From contig VSOK01000001.1 in assembly GCA_009774765.1 (NCBI GenBank), positions 70,040 to 134,039 of the forward strand: DNA of 64,000 nucleotides, read 5' to 3'. Positions 43,687-52,294 of this stretch are shown here, one piece after another. The notes beneath the pieces are model-generated. The model did no database searches, was not told the origin of the DNA, and saw only the letters and a list, made by a program, of their open reading frames with translations. Position numbers and translations under genes: made by a program. Source of the stretch: Bacteroidales bacterium. GTDB taxonomy: Bacteria > Bacteroidota > Bacteroidia > Bacteroidales > UBA932. How positions within the stretch are numbered: the first letter of the stretch is position 1; each line of letters opens with the position of its first letter.

Positions 43687-46011
43687 ATGGAAAAGATACT
43701 GTATTTTATGATTTTTGCCTTTGCTGTCTTGGGGTGCGGCGTAGGCGGTGCGGAACTGGATTTTGAAAAGAAAGGCAACTGCTGGCAGCTTTCTGAAAAA
43801 CAGTTTGACCGTTATGCGAAAAAAATCGCTTGTTCTTCGGAATATGAAGCCAAGATGCTTTTGGATAAGGGATATTCCATTGCTGACAGTCTTGCGTCGG
43901 TTTATATGGACGGTACCCTGGTAGTCTTTGCCGATGCAATGGAAAAGGCGTTCTTTTCTGTTGATTCTCCTCTCAGAAATGATGAAATCTATGCCCTTGC
44001 ACTTAAAAGGGAAAAGGAGTGCAGATCTGTCCTTGCTGTGGATATCAAAAGGATAGGTTGGAAAGAATCCATACTTGAAAGCAATGCTGAAGGACGCAAG
44101 GTCAACGATCTGAAACTCTTCAGCCTGGACAGCGGAGAGACTTCATTGTATGAACTTCTGGACCGTCCGACTGTGATTATGGTCTATGGAGAGTCATGCG
44201 CTTCTTGTTCAAAGCTCTTCAGAGAGGTCGGCAGGTCCTCATATCTCAACAGGATGTCTTTAGAAGGCAGGATAAACCTGGTGTCAGTATATGTCGGGGA
44301 AGATCCGGATGAGTTCCGGTCGATGTCTGAAAAAATGGTCGGATGGAAAGCTTTCGCTGATATGGAAATGGCCGTGAAATTTGACAATGCCTTTGACGGG
44401 CGGCTTGTTCCGTCCCTGTATCTTGTGTCAGAGAACGGGATTGTCAAGGTCAGAGGAAGCGTTTCAGTGGACCGTATTGAAGAGGAAGTAAAGTCTAATG
44501 ATAGTAGTGTTATCAATATTTCATTGGAGGATGGCGAATATGTCTGGGGCGGAAGAGTTGCGGACGGAAAATATATGCCATATACAGACGGATTCAAGAC
44601 CACGTTCAGTGCCAACAGCGGCAATCAGATAATGCCGCTGTTGATCACGAGCGAGGGACGTTATGTCTGGTCTGATGCTCCTTTTGATTTCAGAATCGAA
44701 AACAACAGGCTTGTCATCTGGAATGCCCAGGGATGGATTGATACGGCTTTTGCCGGAGACAATCTCGAGGACGCATTCAGATTCGGTTCATCTTCGTTTT
44801 TCCCTTCCGACGGGAAACTGCCTCCGTCAGAGTTTTTTGAATGTCCGCAATATAACACGTGGATAGAACTTCAGTATAACCAGAATCAGAAAGATGTCCT
44901 CGAGTATGCGCGTGGAATCATCCGCAATGGACTTCCTGCCGGAATAATTATGATTGATGACACTTGGATGGAGGATTATGGCAAATGGGTCTTTCATCCG
45001 GGGCGTTTTCCTGACCCGAAGGCTATGTCTGATGAACTTCACAGGATGGGCTTCAAACTTATGCTTTGGGTATGTCCTTTCGTAAGTATGGACCAGTATC
45101 AGATATGGGCTGAAATCAATTCCTTTGACGGATTCCTGAAAAAGGAAGGTGGAGGAGCATATCCTGTGGAATGGTGGAACGGAGTGTCTGCTGAACTGGA
45201 TTTTTCCAATCCGGAAGCTGTGGAATGGTTTGACAGGCAGCTCAGGCATCTTGTGGAAGAATACGGTGTCGACGGCTTCAAATTCGATGCAGGTGACTTC
45301 AATCTTTATCCTGAGGATGCGGTTTCCTATGGAAATCTCAAGGCTTACCAGTATTGTCAGGCTTTTGCGGATTATGCAGACAGATATCCTTATAATGAAT
45401 ACCGTGCAAGCTGGCAGGACGGAGGCAAGCCTGTCGTGCAGAGACTCCATGACAAATCCCACAATTGGGGTGCTTTGAAAGTCCTTGTCCCTGAAATGCT
45501 TGCTGCAAATCTTATGGGGTATTACTTCTCCTGTCCGGATATGATAGGAGGCGGAAGCTTCGCTTCTTTCCTTCCAGGATGCGAAATTGACCAGGAGCTC
45601 ATCGTCCGTTCAGCACAGACGCATGCTCTTATGCCTATGATGCAGTTTTCTGCCGCTCCGTGGAGGATTCTTGACAGGAGACATCTGGATGCGGTCCTTG
45701 AAGCCGTGAGAATACGCGGGAAACTTCTTCCTGAAATCAGGGAACTTATATCAAGGGCGGCTTATGGGGAGCCTGTAGTCACCCCTTTGGAATTCTGTTT
45801 TCCTCACTCGGGTTATGCTGAGATTACTGACCAGTTTATGCTTGGAAGGGATGTGATGGTCGCCCCTATGCTGGAGCCTGGAACTGTCCGTCAGGTTGTT
45901 CTTCCTGCCGGGAAATGGCTCGCTGATGACGGTACGGAATATTCCGGGGGACAGACGGTAACGATAGAGGTTCCTCTTGAGAGGATACCATATTTCAGAA
46001 AAATAAAATAA
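43687..46011 (+). CDS. Lipoprotein with thioredoxin-like domain fused to GH31 glycosidase
   Basis: A 774-residue lipoprotein (lipobox cysteine near residue 17, AVLGC). Residues 20-120 are helical and DUF5106-like. Residues about 130-270 form a thioredoxin-like domain with the redox pair C171 and C174 (GESCASCSKLF) and a cis-proline-like VPSLYLV. From about 275 begins a GH31 module: beta-sandwich, then TIM barrel with GIIMIDDTWMEDYGKW near residue 420, GFKLMLWVCPF near 455, probable nucleophile D534 in GFKFDAGD, and a probable acid/base near D618 in SCPDMIGGG. GH31 enzymes cleave alpha-glycosides; subfamilies include alpha-GalNAc and alpha-Gal enzymes, which would fit this operon. The redox fusion is unusual. 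Start at ATG 43687, 5 bp after the upstream stop. Confidence 0.88.
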   Translation: MEKILYFMIFAFAVLGCGVGGAELDFEKKGNCWQLSEKQFDRYAKKIACSSEYEAKMLLDKGYSIADSLASVYMDGTLVVFADAMEKAFFSVDSPLRNDEIYALALKREKECRSVLAVDIKRIGWKESILESNAEGRKVNDLKLFSLDSGETSLYELLDRPTVIMVYGESCASCSKLFREVGRSSYLNRMSLEGRINLVSVYVGEDPDEFRSMSEKMVGWKAFADMEMAVKFDNAFDGRLVPSLYLVSENGIVKVRGSVSVDRIEEEVKSNDSSVINISLEDGEYVWGGRVADGKYMPYTDGFKTTFSANSGNQIMPLLITSEGRYVWSDAPFDFRIENNRLVIWNAQGWIDTAFAGDNLEDAFRFGSSSFFPSDGKLPPSEFFECPQYNTWIELQYNQNQKDVLEYARGIIRNGLPAGIIMIDDTWMEDYGKWVFHPGRFPDPKAMSDELHRMGFKLMLWVCPFVSMDQYQIWAEINSFDGFLKKEGGGAYPVEWWNGVSAELDFSNPEAVEWFDRQLRHLVEEYGVDGFKFDAGDFNLYPEDAVSYGNLKAYQYCQAFADYADRYPYNEYRASWQDGGKPVVQRLHDKSHNWGALKVLVPEMLAANLMGYYFSCPDMIGGGSFASFLPGCEIDQELIVRSAQTHALMPMMQFSAAPWRILDRRHLDAVLEAVRIRGKLLPEIRELISRAAYGEPVVTPLEFCFPHSGYAEITDQFMLGRDVMVAPMLEPGTVRQVVLPAGKWLADDGTEYSGGQTVTIEVPLERIPYFRKIK

Positions 46012-46021
46012 AGACAGTATT

Positions 46022-47497
46022 ATGAAAAAAATATGTTGCCTGTTTGCAGCGGCTTTATGCTGTCTTGCCTGCGAGAAATATCCTTCGGGATCGGACTGTG
46101 ACAATACTGAGCTTTCATTTGATCCGGTCAAAGGGTGGCCTCTTCAGGAATTTGACGGTGAAGTTGAACATTTTTCCGCTCCCGAACCTCCGTTTGAATA
46201 TACTGTTACATACGAATATGACAAATCCGGTTTCTGCAATCCGGAAAGGGGATCATATCATCCTCTTGAATATCATTTCCGTGGCGGTATACCCGAACCT
46301 TACAGTCTGGAGAGACTGTCTTCTGCGAGAAACGGGAATTGTACTCTGCACTATCTTGGAGTCTATCTGTGTGACTATCTTGAAAGCGATATTCCTCAGG
46401 AGGCTCTGGATGTCCTAAGGACACATTTTGAAAGGGAGCGTGAGGCAGGTACGAAAGTCGTTCTGCGTCACGCCTATTCCTGGGACAACAAATGGCCTGT
46501 CCAGGAGCCTGAGCTGAAATGGATTCTCCGTCATATAGAACAGCTCGGTCCTGTATGGAGGGAATATGAGGATGTGATATATGTCGTGCAGGCCGGATTC
46601 TTCGGGTGTTATGGTGAATGGCACACGACAACTCATATAAATACGAGCGAGGAGCGTGCCGCAATAGTGAAATCCATCCTTGACAACCTGCCTGAAAGCA
46701 GGCAGGTTGCCGTGCGCACTCCGGCCCATAAAAGGAAGATTCTCCAGGATATCTACGGAAGGACATTTACTCTTGCTGACTCCGTAACGGCTGAGACAGC
46801 ATTTGACGGCTCCTACAAATCGCGGATTGCCGGCCACAGTGACTGTATTTTCGCCAACAGCAGTGACGGAGGAAGCTTTCAGAGCCCTATGGACTTGAAA
46901 CTGTGGAGACGGGAGGGGGCCTATACGTCTTTGGGAGGAGAATCCTGTTTTGTAGGTGACTACTCCTATTGCGGATGCTCATATTCCAACAAGCATCTGC
47001 GAAAGCTCCAGTGGTCGTATCTGAGCAATCACTATGCTATTGTTGACCATTGGCGGACAAACGGATGCAACGATGATCTTGAAAGGAGGGTCGGATACAG
47101 GCTTGTATTCAACGGTGCGTCATTCTATGGACGTTTTTCTTCCGGAGAGGATTTTCTGATGAAGCTGTGCCTTACCAATTATGGATTTGCGTCATTGATA
47201 AATGAACGCAGGATAGAACTGATTTTAGTCAACGACAATGATCCTTCAGAAAAATATGTATATATCTCCCGGAAGGATCCGCGTGACTGGAAAGGCTGCC
47301 ATCATTATGAATACGATGAGAAGCTGGTGCTTCCAGCCTCTCTGAAGTCGGGTCAGCAATACACTCTGTATATGAATCTTCCTGACATCTCCCCTGAACT
47401 TCACGACGACTGCAACTACAGCGTAAGAATAGCAAGCAGAGGTGTCTGGGATGAGGATACGGGATATAACCGGATAGCTGCGTTTATAGCGGAATAG
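46022..47497 (+). CDS. DUF4874/DUF4832 lipoprotein (first tandem copy)
   Basis: A 491-residue exported lipoprotein (lipobox near residue 17, CLACEK). The N-terminal half fits DUF4874, probably a TIM barrel: NPERGSYHPLEYHFRGG near residue 75, LHYLGVYLCDYLESDIP near 113, VVLRHAYSWD near 150 and VIYVVQAGFFGCYGEWHTTT near 190. The C-terminal half fits DUF4832, a beta-sandwich with YRLVFNGASF and ISPELHDDCNYSVRIA. The barrel strand ending in GEWH, with an invariant-looking Glu, resembles the acid/base position of clan GH-A glycosidases, but no activity is established here. It shares most of its sequence with the next gene, 7 bp downstream. Confidence 0.85.
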   Translation: MKKICCLFAAALCCLACEKYPSGSDCDNTELSFDPVKGWPLQEFDGEVEHFSAPEPPFEYTVTYEYDKSGFCNPERGSYHPLEYHFRGGIPEPYSLERLSSARNGNCTLHYLGVYLCDYLESDIPQEALDVLRTHFEREREAGTKVVLRHAYSWDNKWPVQEPELKWILRHIEQLGPVWREYEDVIYVVQAGFFGCYGEWHTTTHINTSEERAAIVKSILDNLPESRQVAVRTPAHKRKILQDIYGRTFTLADSVTAETAFDGSYKSRIAGHSDCIFANSSDGGSFQSPMDLKLWRREGAYTSLGGESCFVGDYSYCGCSYSNKHLRKLQWSYLSNHYAIVDHWRTNGCNDDLERRVGYRLVFNGASFYGRFSSGEDFLMKLCLTNYGFASLINERRIELILVNDNDPSEKYVYISRKDPRDWKGCHHYEYDEKLVLPASLKSGQQYTLYMNLPDISPELHDDCNYSVRIASRGVWDEDTGYNRIAAFIAE

Positions 47498-47504
47498 AAA
47501 TTAA

Positions 47505-49004
47505 ATGTCAACTGAAATGAAAAAGATATATATGCTTATGGCAATGGCGCTGCTGTGCTTTGCCTGCGAGAAAACCCCTGCAGATCAGGGGAATGATGAT
47601 AATGTAATACCTGAACCTGAATTTGACCCTGTAGCAGGTTGGGCTATGCCCGAGTTTGACGGGGATGTTGAGAGTTTCGCGGCTCCTGAGCCTCCGTTTG
47701 AATATTCCGTGGAATATGAATACGACGACACCGCGTTTCCTAATCCGGAGCGTGGTTCATACAGCCCGATGGAATACCATTTCCGTGGCGGAACGATTCC
47801 GGAGCCTTACAGTCTGGAATATCTTTCCATAGCGAGAAAAGGAAACTGTACGCTTCATTATCTTGGGGTATATCTGTGCGACTATCTTGAAAGCGATATT
47901 CCTCAGGAGGCGCTTGATGTGCTCAGAGTCCATTTTGAGCGCGAGCGTGAAGCCGGAATGAAAGTTGTCCTCCGCCATGCGTACTCCTGGGATATGAGCT
48001 GGCCTGTCCAGGAGCCTGAATTGAAATGGATTCTCAGGCATATAGAGCAGCTCGGTCCCGTGTGGAGAGAATATGCGGATGTCATCTATGTAGTGCAGGC
48101 AGGGTTTTTCGGTGCCTGGGGAGAATGGCATACCACGACTCATATAACCACGCCGCAGCAGAGCGCGGAGATTGTAAAGGCTATTCTGGACAATCTGCCT
48201 GAAAGCAGGATGGTGGCATTGCGCACACCGGCACATAAGAGAAAAGTCCTTGAAAACATCTACGGCAGAAAATTCACCAATGCGGATTCGATAACTGTCT
48301 CAACAGCCTTTGACGGCTCGTACAATTCCCGTCTTGCCGGTCACAGCGACTGTATTTTCGCCAACAGCACTGACGGAGGCACTTTCCAGAGCCTTAATGA
48401 CAGAAAACTCTGGAGAGGGGAAGGCAATTATGTCTCCCTGGGAGGAGAGTCCTGCTTTATGGGGGATAATTCCTATTGCGGTTGTAAATATTCCAATGAA
48501 CATCTGAGGAAACTTCACTGGTCATATCTGAGCAATCACCCCAAGATTGTGGAATCCTGGAAAACAGGAAAATGCAATGATGATCTTGACAGCAGGATCG
48601 GATACCGGCTTGTGTTCAACGGGGCTGCATTTACCGGCAGGTTCGCTTCAGGTGAAGAGCTGCTGATGAAGCTCTGTCTCACCAACTATGGCTTCGCGTC
48701 GTTCATCAATGAGCGCAAAATCGAGCTGATACTTATGAACGACGACGATTCTTCTGAAAAATATGTGTTTGTCTCAGAAAAGGATCCGCGCGACTGGAAA
48801 GGTTGTCATCACTATGAATATGATGAGAAGATTATCCTTCCTTCCTCTTTGAAATCAGGAGAGCGTTATACATTGTATATGAATCTTCCTGACATTTCCG
48901 AGAATCTTCATGACGACCCTGCCTACAGCGTCCGTATCGCCTCGAAGGGCGTATGGGATGAGGGCACAGGCTACAACCGCATTGCTGGTTTCGTCGCGGA
49001 ATAG
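47505..49004 (+). CDS. DUF4874/DUF4832 lipoprotein (second tandem copy)
   Basis: A 499-residue paralogue of the preceding protein, with long identical stretches such as LHYLGVYLCDYLESDIPQEA, and the same domain order. Differences are spread over the whole length, so the duplication is not recent. Notably, the putative active-site strand is FFGAWGEWHTTTH here and FFGCYGEWHTTTH in the first copy. Start may be ATG 47505 or ATG 47517; the second gives a more usual signal peptide (MKKIYMLMAMALLCFAC). The two proteins may handle different linkages of the same glycan. A second SusC gene follows after 30 bp. Confidence 0.85.
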   Translation: MSTEMKKIYMLMAMALLCFACEKTPADQGNDDNVIPEPEFDPVAGWAMPEFDGDVESFAAPEPPFEYSVEYEYDDTAFPNPERGSYSPMEYHFRGGTIPEPYSLEYLSIARKGNCTLHYLGVYLCDYLESDIPQEALDVLRVHFEREREAGMKVVLRHAYSWDMSWPVQEPELKWILRHIEQLGPVWREYADVIYVVQAGFFGAWGEWHTTTHITTPQQSAEIVKAILDNLPESRMVALRTPAHKRKVLENIYGRKFTNADSITVSTAFDGSYNSRLAGHSDCIFANSTDGGTFQSLNDRKLWRGEGNYVSLGGESCFMGDNSYCGCKYSNEHLRKLHWSYLSNHPKIVESWKTGKCNDDLDSRIGYRLVFNGAAFTGRFASGEELLMKLCLTNYGFASFINERKIELILMNDDDSSEKYVFVSEKDPRDWKGCHHYEYDEKIILPSSLKSGERYTLYMNLPDISENLHDDPAYSVRIASKGVWDEGTGYNRIAGFVAE

Positions 49005-49034
49005 TATTGTGACATAATCGTTAATGCTGAAGAT

Positions 49035-52000
49035 ATGCAAAGAATTCAAAGAATTTCCGCTTGTTGCATTTTGACTCTCATATATATAGTCTCTTTTGCT
49101 CAGGTAAGGACCGTCAGGGGTAAAGTCCTTGACTCCGGCGGTCAGTCTCTTGCCGGTATAACCGTGTTGGCCGGAAGTTCAAACGGTGTCATGACAGACG
49201 GTAACGGGGAATTTTCCTTAGATGTTCCTGACGGGATATCAGAGCTTGAATTCATCTGCCTGGGTTACTCTACAGTCAGAGTGAAGGTGGATGAAAACCG
49301 CGATGACATCATTGTCTATATGACGGAAGACGCAATGAGTCTGGAAGAGACGGTTGTTATCGGCTATGGAGTTCAGAAAAAGGTAAACCTTACAGGTGCG
49401 ATATCCTCTGTCTCTTCCAAAGAGATAAGCAACAGGACATCAGCGTCTCTTACCCATATTCTCCAGGGGACTGTCCCGGGAATGTATGTGTCGACCGCAA
49501 GCGGTTCTCCTGCAGATGTCGCGGAAATCAATATCCGAGGCTACAACTCGATAAATGGAGGAACTCCGCTTGTCCTCATTGACGGGGTGGAGGGGGATAT
49601 GGCCAAAGTCAATCCCCAGGATGTAGAGTCGGTCTCCGTGCTCAAAGACGCTTCGTCTTCTGCCATTTATGGTGCGCGTGCTTCTTTCGGAGTCGTGCTT
49701 ATAACCACGAAGAAAGGAAAAGACACCAAAGGGCGTCCGGTCGTGAGATATAGCGGCAATGCCGGAATATCCACTCCTACCACACGCACCGATTATGAGT
49801 CGCGGGGTTATGACTCTGTGTATATAAATGACCTTTTCACATTCAATACGGATGGTGTAAACTACACACGTTATACGGAGGAGGATATGCACCAGCTTTA
49901 CATCCGGCGCAACGACAGGACGGAACATCCTGACCGTCCGTGGGTCGTACAGGAAAACCGCAACGGCAGGATGAGCTATATCTATTACTGCAATACCGAC
50001 TGGTACAGATCACTCTATACTACGGTCAATCCTTTTACTCAGCATAATGTTTCCATATCCGGAGGAACCGACAGATTCAAATATTATTTCTCAGGTGGAT
50101 ATGAACATAAGGAGGGGACTTTCAAGGTCCGTCCCGACAACTACAACAAGTATAATCTCAGGAGCAGGCTTGACTTCAAGATCAACAGATACGTTACCAT
50201 AAGCGATAATCTGAGTTTTTATACTTCTGACTATGATTATCCTGGAAACTCTAACGAGAATTATACATTTATGTATTCCCAGGTGCACGGTCTTGCCAGT
50301 ATGCCATTGAAAAACCCCGACGGGACCAATGTTTACAAGACCGTTCTGACTGACAGCAACGTAACGAACGGATGTCATATAGAACTTGGGGATGACAGGA
50401 AGTTGAATAAAAAGGCCAAGTACAATTTCTCAAATACGGCTGAAATCGCGGTGCATCCTTTGGAGGGCTTCGATATAAGGGCCAATTTCACATATACATA
50501 CGATTCTGACCGGGCTACCCACCGCTGGGTCCCTTGTGAGTACAGTATGTATCCCGGGGAAATCCTTGAGGAGAAGGTAGGGCGTTTCCAGAATATGCTT
50601 GAAGACAGGTTCGGCTACACTAAATATATGGCATTCAATGTCTATGCTTCTTATGAAAAGACTTTCGGGGATGCCCATCATTTCAGCGCTACAGCCGGCT
50701 ACAACTATGAGACGCAGTATTTCAGGGAAGTCCGGACAAGCGGCAACAACCTTTCCTCATATTATCTCAGCGAGTATAATCTGGTGCAGCCGGACGCATC
50801 GGGAAACAAGGTTTTCAATGTTGACGGCAGTCAGACAGAATATGCTCTTGCAGGTGTTTTTGCACGTGTCAACTATGATTACAAAGGGAAATATCTTGTT
50901 GAAGTCAGCGGACGTTGCGACGGAAGTTCAAGGTTTGCCAAAAGCAGCAGGTGGGGATTTTTCCCTTCCGCTTCGGTCGGATGGAAACTTTCCGAGGAAA
51001 AGTTTTTCGCACCGGCAAAAAAGGTTATGGACCTTGCAAAGATACGTTTTTCATACGGTGTACTCGGAAATCAGCAGGTGGATGATTATGCTTATATACG
51101 TTCGGTAACCACGTCCCAGATCAGTTATCTTTTTGAAAGCGATACCAACAGGCCCAACGGCTCGACGGTGGGTGCGTACAGTGCCGACGGGCTTACCTGG
51201 GAAACTACCAGCCATTACAATCTCGGGCTTGACCTCGGATTTTTCGGCAGCAGGCTCGGTTTCAGCGGAGACGCCTATATCAGGGACACGAAAGGTATGA
51301 TCACATCGGGAGAAGTAGTCCCGTCGGTGTACGGAGCTTCCGCGCCTCAGGCCAATGCTGCCAATCTCCGTTCCCAGGGCATAGAGCTTACCCTTTCCTG
51401 GAAGGATACATTTATGCTTGCAGGAAAGCCTTTCACGTATGGAATCAGTGTAAACTATAGCGACTATATAACCAAACTGACGAAATACAATAATCCGGCA
51501 AGGGTTATGGGCAGCTATTATGAAGGGATGGTATTCGGAGAGATATGGGGTTTCGAGACAGACGGCCTTTTCGCATCGGATGCCGAAGCAGCGGAATATA
51601 CAAAAAAGGTCGACCAGTCATTTCTTCAGACCAAGCTTACGGGAGGATGGAAAGGAGGTGACCTTAAAATAGTCGACCGTGACGGTGACGGGATAATCAG
51701 CCGCGGCGCATATACGGTAGACAATCCCGGAGACCTCAAGATAATAGGAAATGACAAACCACGTTTCCAGTATGGAATAAATCTCAATGCCTCCTGGCTC
51801 GGGTTTGACCTGTCTCTTTTTTTCCAGGGTATCGGACGTATCAACTGGTATCCTCCGGCAGACAATCAGGCCTTCTGGATCGCATACAATCGTCCGCAGG
51901 CGACATATATCCCTAAAAACTATATGGATAACGTCTGGTCGGAAGACAATGTGGGAGCATATTTCCCGCGTCCGCGGGGACATCTGGCAAATACGGGCAA

Positions 52001-52280
52001 CACTTATCTTACCCTTAAGAATGACCGTTACCTGCAGAACCTCGCATATTGCCGTCTCAAGAATCTGACATTCGGATATACCCTTCCGTACAGAGTGCTT
52101 GAAAAGACCTTCATAAGCCAGATACGTCTGTATTTCACAGGTGAGAATCTGTTCTATCTCTCTCCGTTGACAAAAGTTTCAAGGTATATGGATCCTGAGG
52201 CAATGGTAAAGCAGAACACATTCGGATATTATTATCCTTATCAGAAGTCGTTTGTAGCCGGTATTGACATTACGTTCTAA
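49035..52280 (+). CDS. SusC/RagA-family TonB-linked outer membrane transporter (second)
   Basis: A 1081-residue transporter with signal peptide (about 1-22), carboxypeptidase-like domain (about 25-105), TonB box-like LEETVVIGYG, plug (about 118-230, including INIRGYNSINGGTPLVLIDG) and a barrel ending in Phe (AGIDITF). It differs from the first SusC throughout, so this is a distinct transporter and not a repeat of the same gene. No STN domain is seen. It is followed by its SusD partner after 14 bp. Two complete SusCD pairs in one operon suggest uptake of two related oligosaccharides or of products of different size. Confidence 0.96.
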   Translation: MQRIQRISACCILTLIYIVSFAQVRTVRGKVLDSGGQSLAGITVLAGSSNGVMTDGNGEFSLDVPDGISELEFICLGYSTVRVKVDENRDDIIVYMTEDAMSLEETVVIGYGVQKKVNLTGAISSVSSKEISNRTSASLTHILQGTVPGMYVSTASGSPADVAEINIRGYNSINGGTPLVLIDGVEGDMAKVNPQDVESVSVLKDASSSAIYGARASFGVVLITTKKGKDTKGRPVVRYSGNAGISTPTTRTDYESRGYDSVYINDLFTFNTDGVNYTRYTEEDMHQLYIRRNDRTEHPDRPWVVQENRNGRMSYIYYCNTDWYRSLYTTVNPFTQHNVSISGGTDRFKYYFSGGYEHKEGTFKVRPDNYNKYNLRSRLDFKINRYVTISDNLSFYTSDYDYPGNSNENYTFMYSQVHGLASMPLKNPDGTNVYKTVLTDSNVTNGCHIELGDDRKLNKKAKYNFSNTAEIAVHPLEGFDIRANFTYTYDSDRATHRWVPCEYSMYPGEILEEKVGRFQNMLEDRFGYTKYMAFNVYASYEKTFGDAHHFSATAGYNYETQYFREVRTSGNNLSSYYLSEYNLVQPDASGNKVFNVDGSQTEYALAGVFARVNYDYKGKYLVEVSGRCDGSSRFAKSSRWGFFPSASVGWKLSEEKFFAPAKKVMDLAKIRFSYGVLGNQQVDDYAYIRSVTTSQISYLFESDTNRPNGSTVGAYSADGLTWETTSHYNLGLDLGFFGSRLGFSGDAYIRDTKGMITSGEVVPSVYGASAPQANAANLRSQGIELTLSWKDTFMLAGKPFTYGISVNYSDYITKLTKYNNPARVMGSYYEGMVFGEIWGFETDGLFASDAEAAEYTKKVDQSFLQTKLTGGWKGGDLKIVDRDGDGIISRGAYTVDNPGDLKIIGNDKPRFQYGINLNASWLGFDLSLFFQGIGRINWYPPADNQAFWIAYNRPQATYIPKNYMDNVWSEDNVGAYFPRPRGHLANTGNTYLTLKNDRYLQNLAYCRLKNLTFGYTLPYRVLEKTFISQIRLYFTGENLFYLSPLTKVSRYMDPEAMVKQNTFGYYYPYQKSFVAGIDITF

Positions 52281-52294
52281 AAGGAGAATCTTGT

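Noticed and set aside
46022..49004. Tandem DUF4874/DUF4832 genes as an assembly duplication
   Set aside because: Differences are spread over the full length at both the base and residue level, so these are two real genes.
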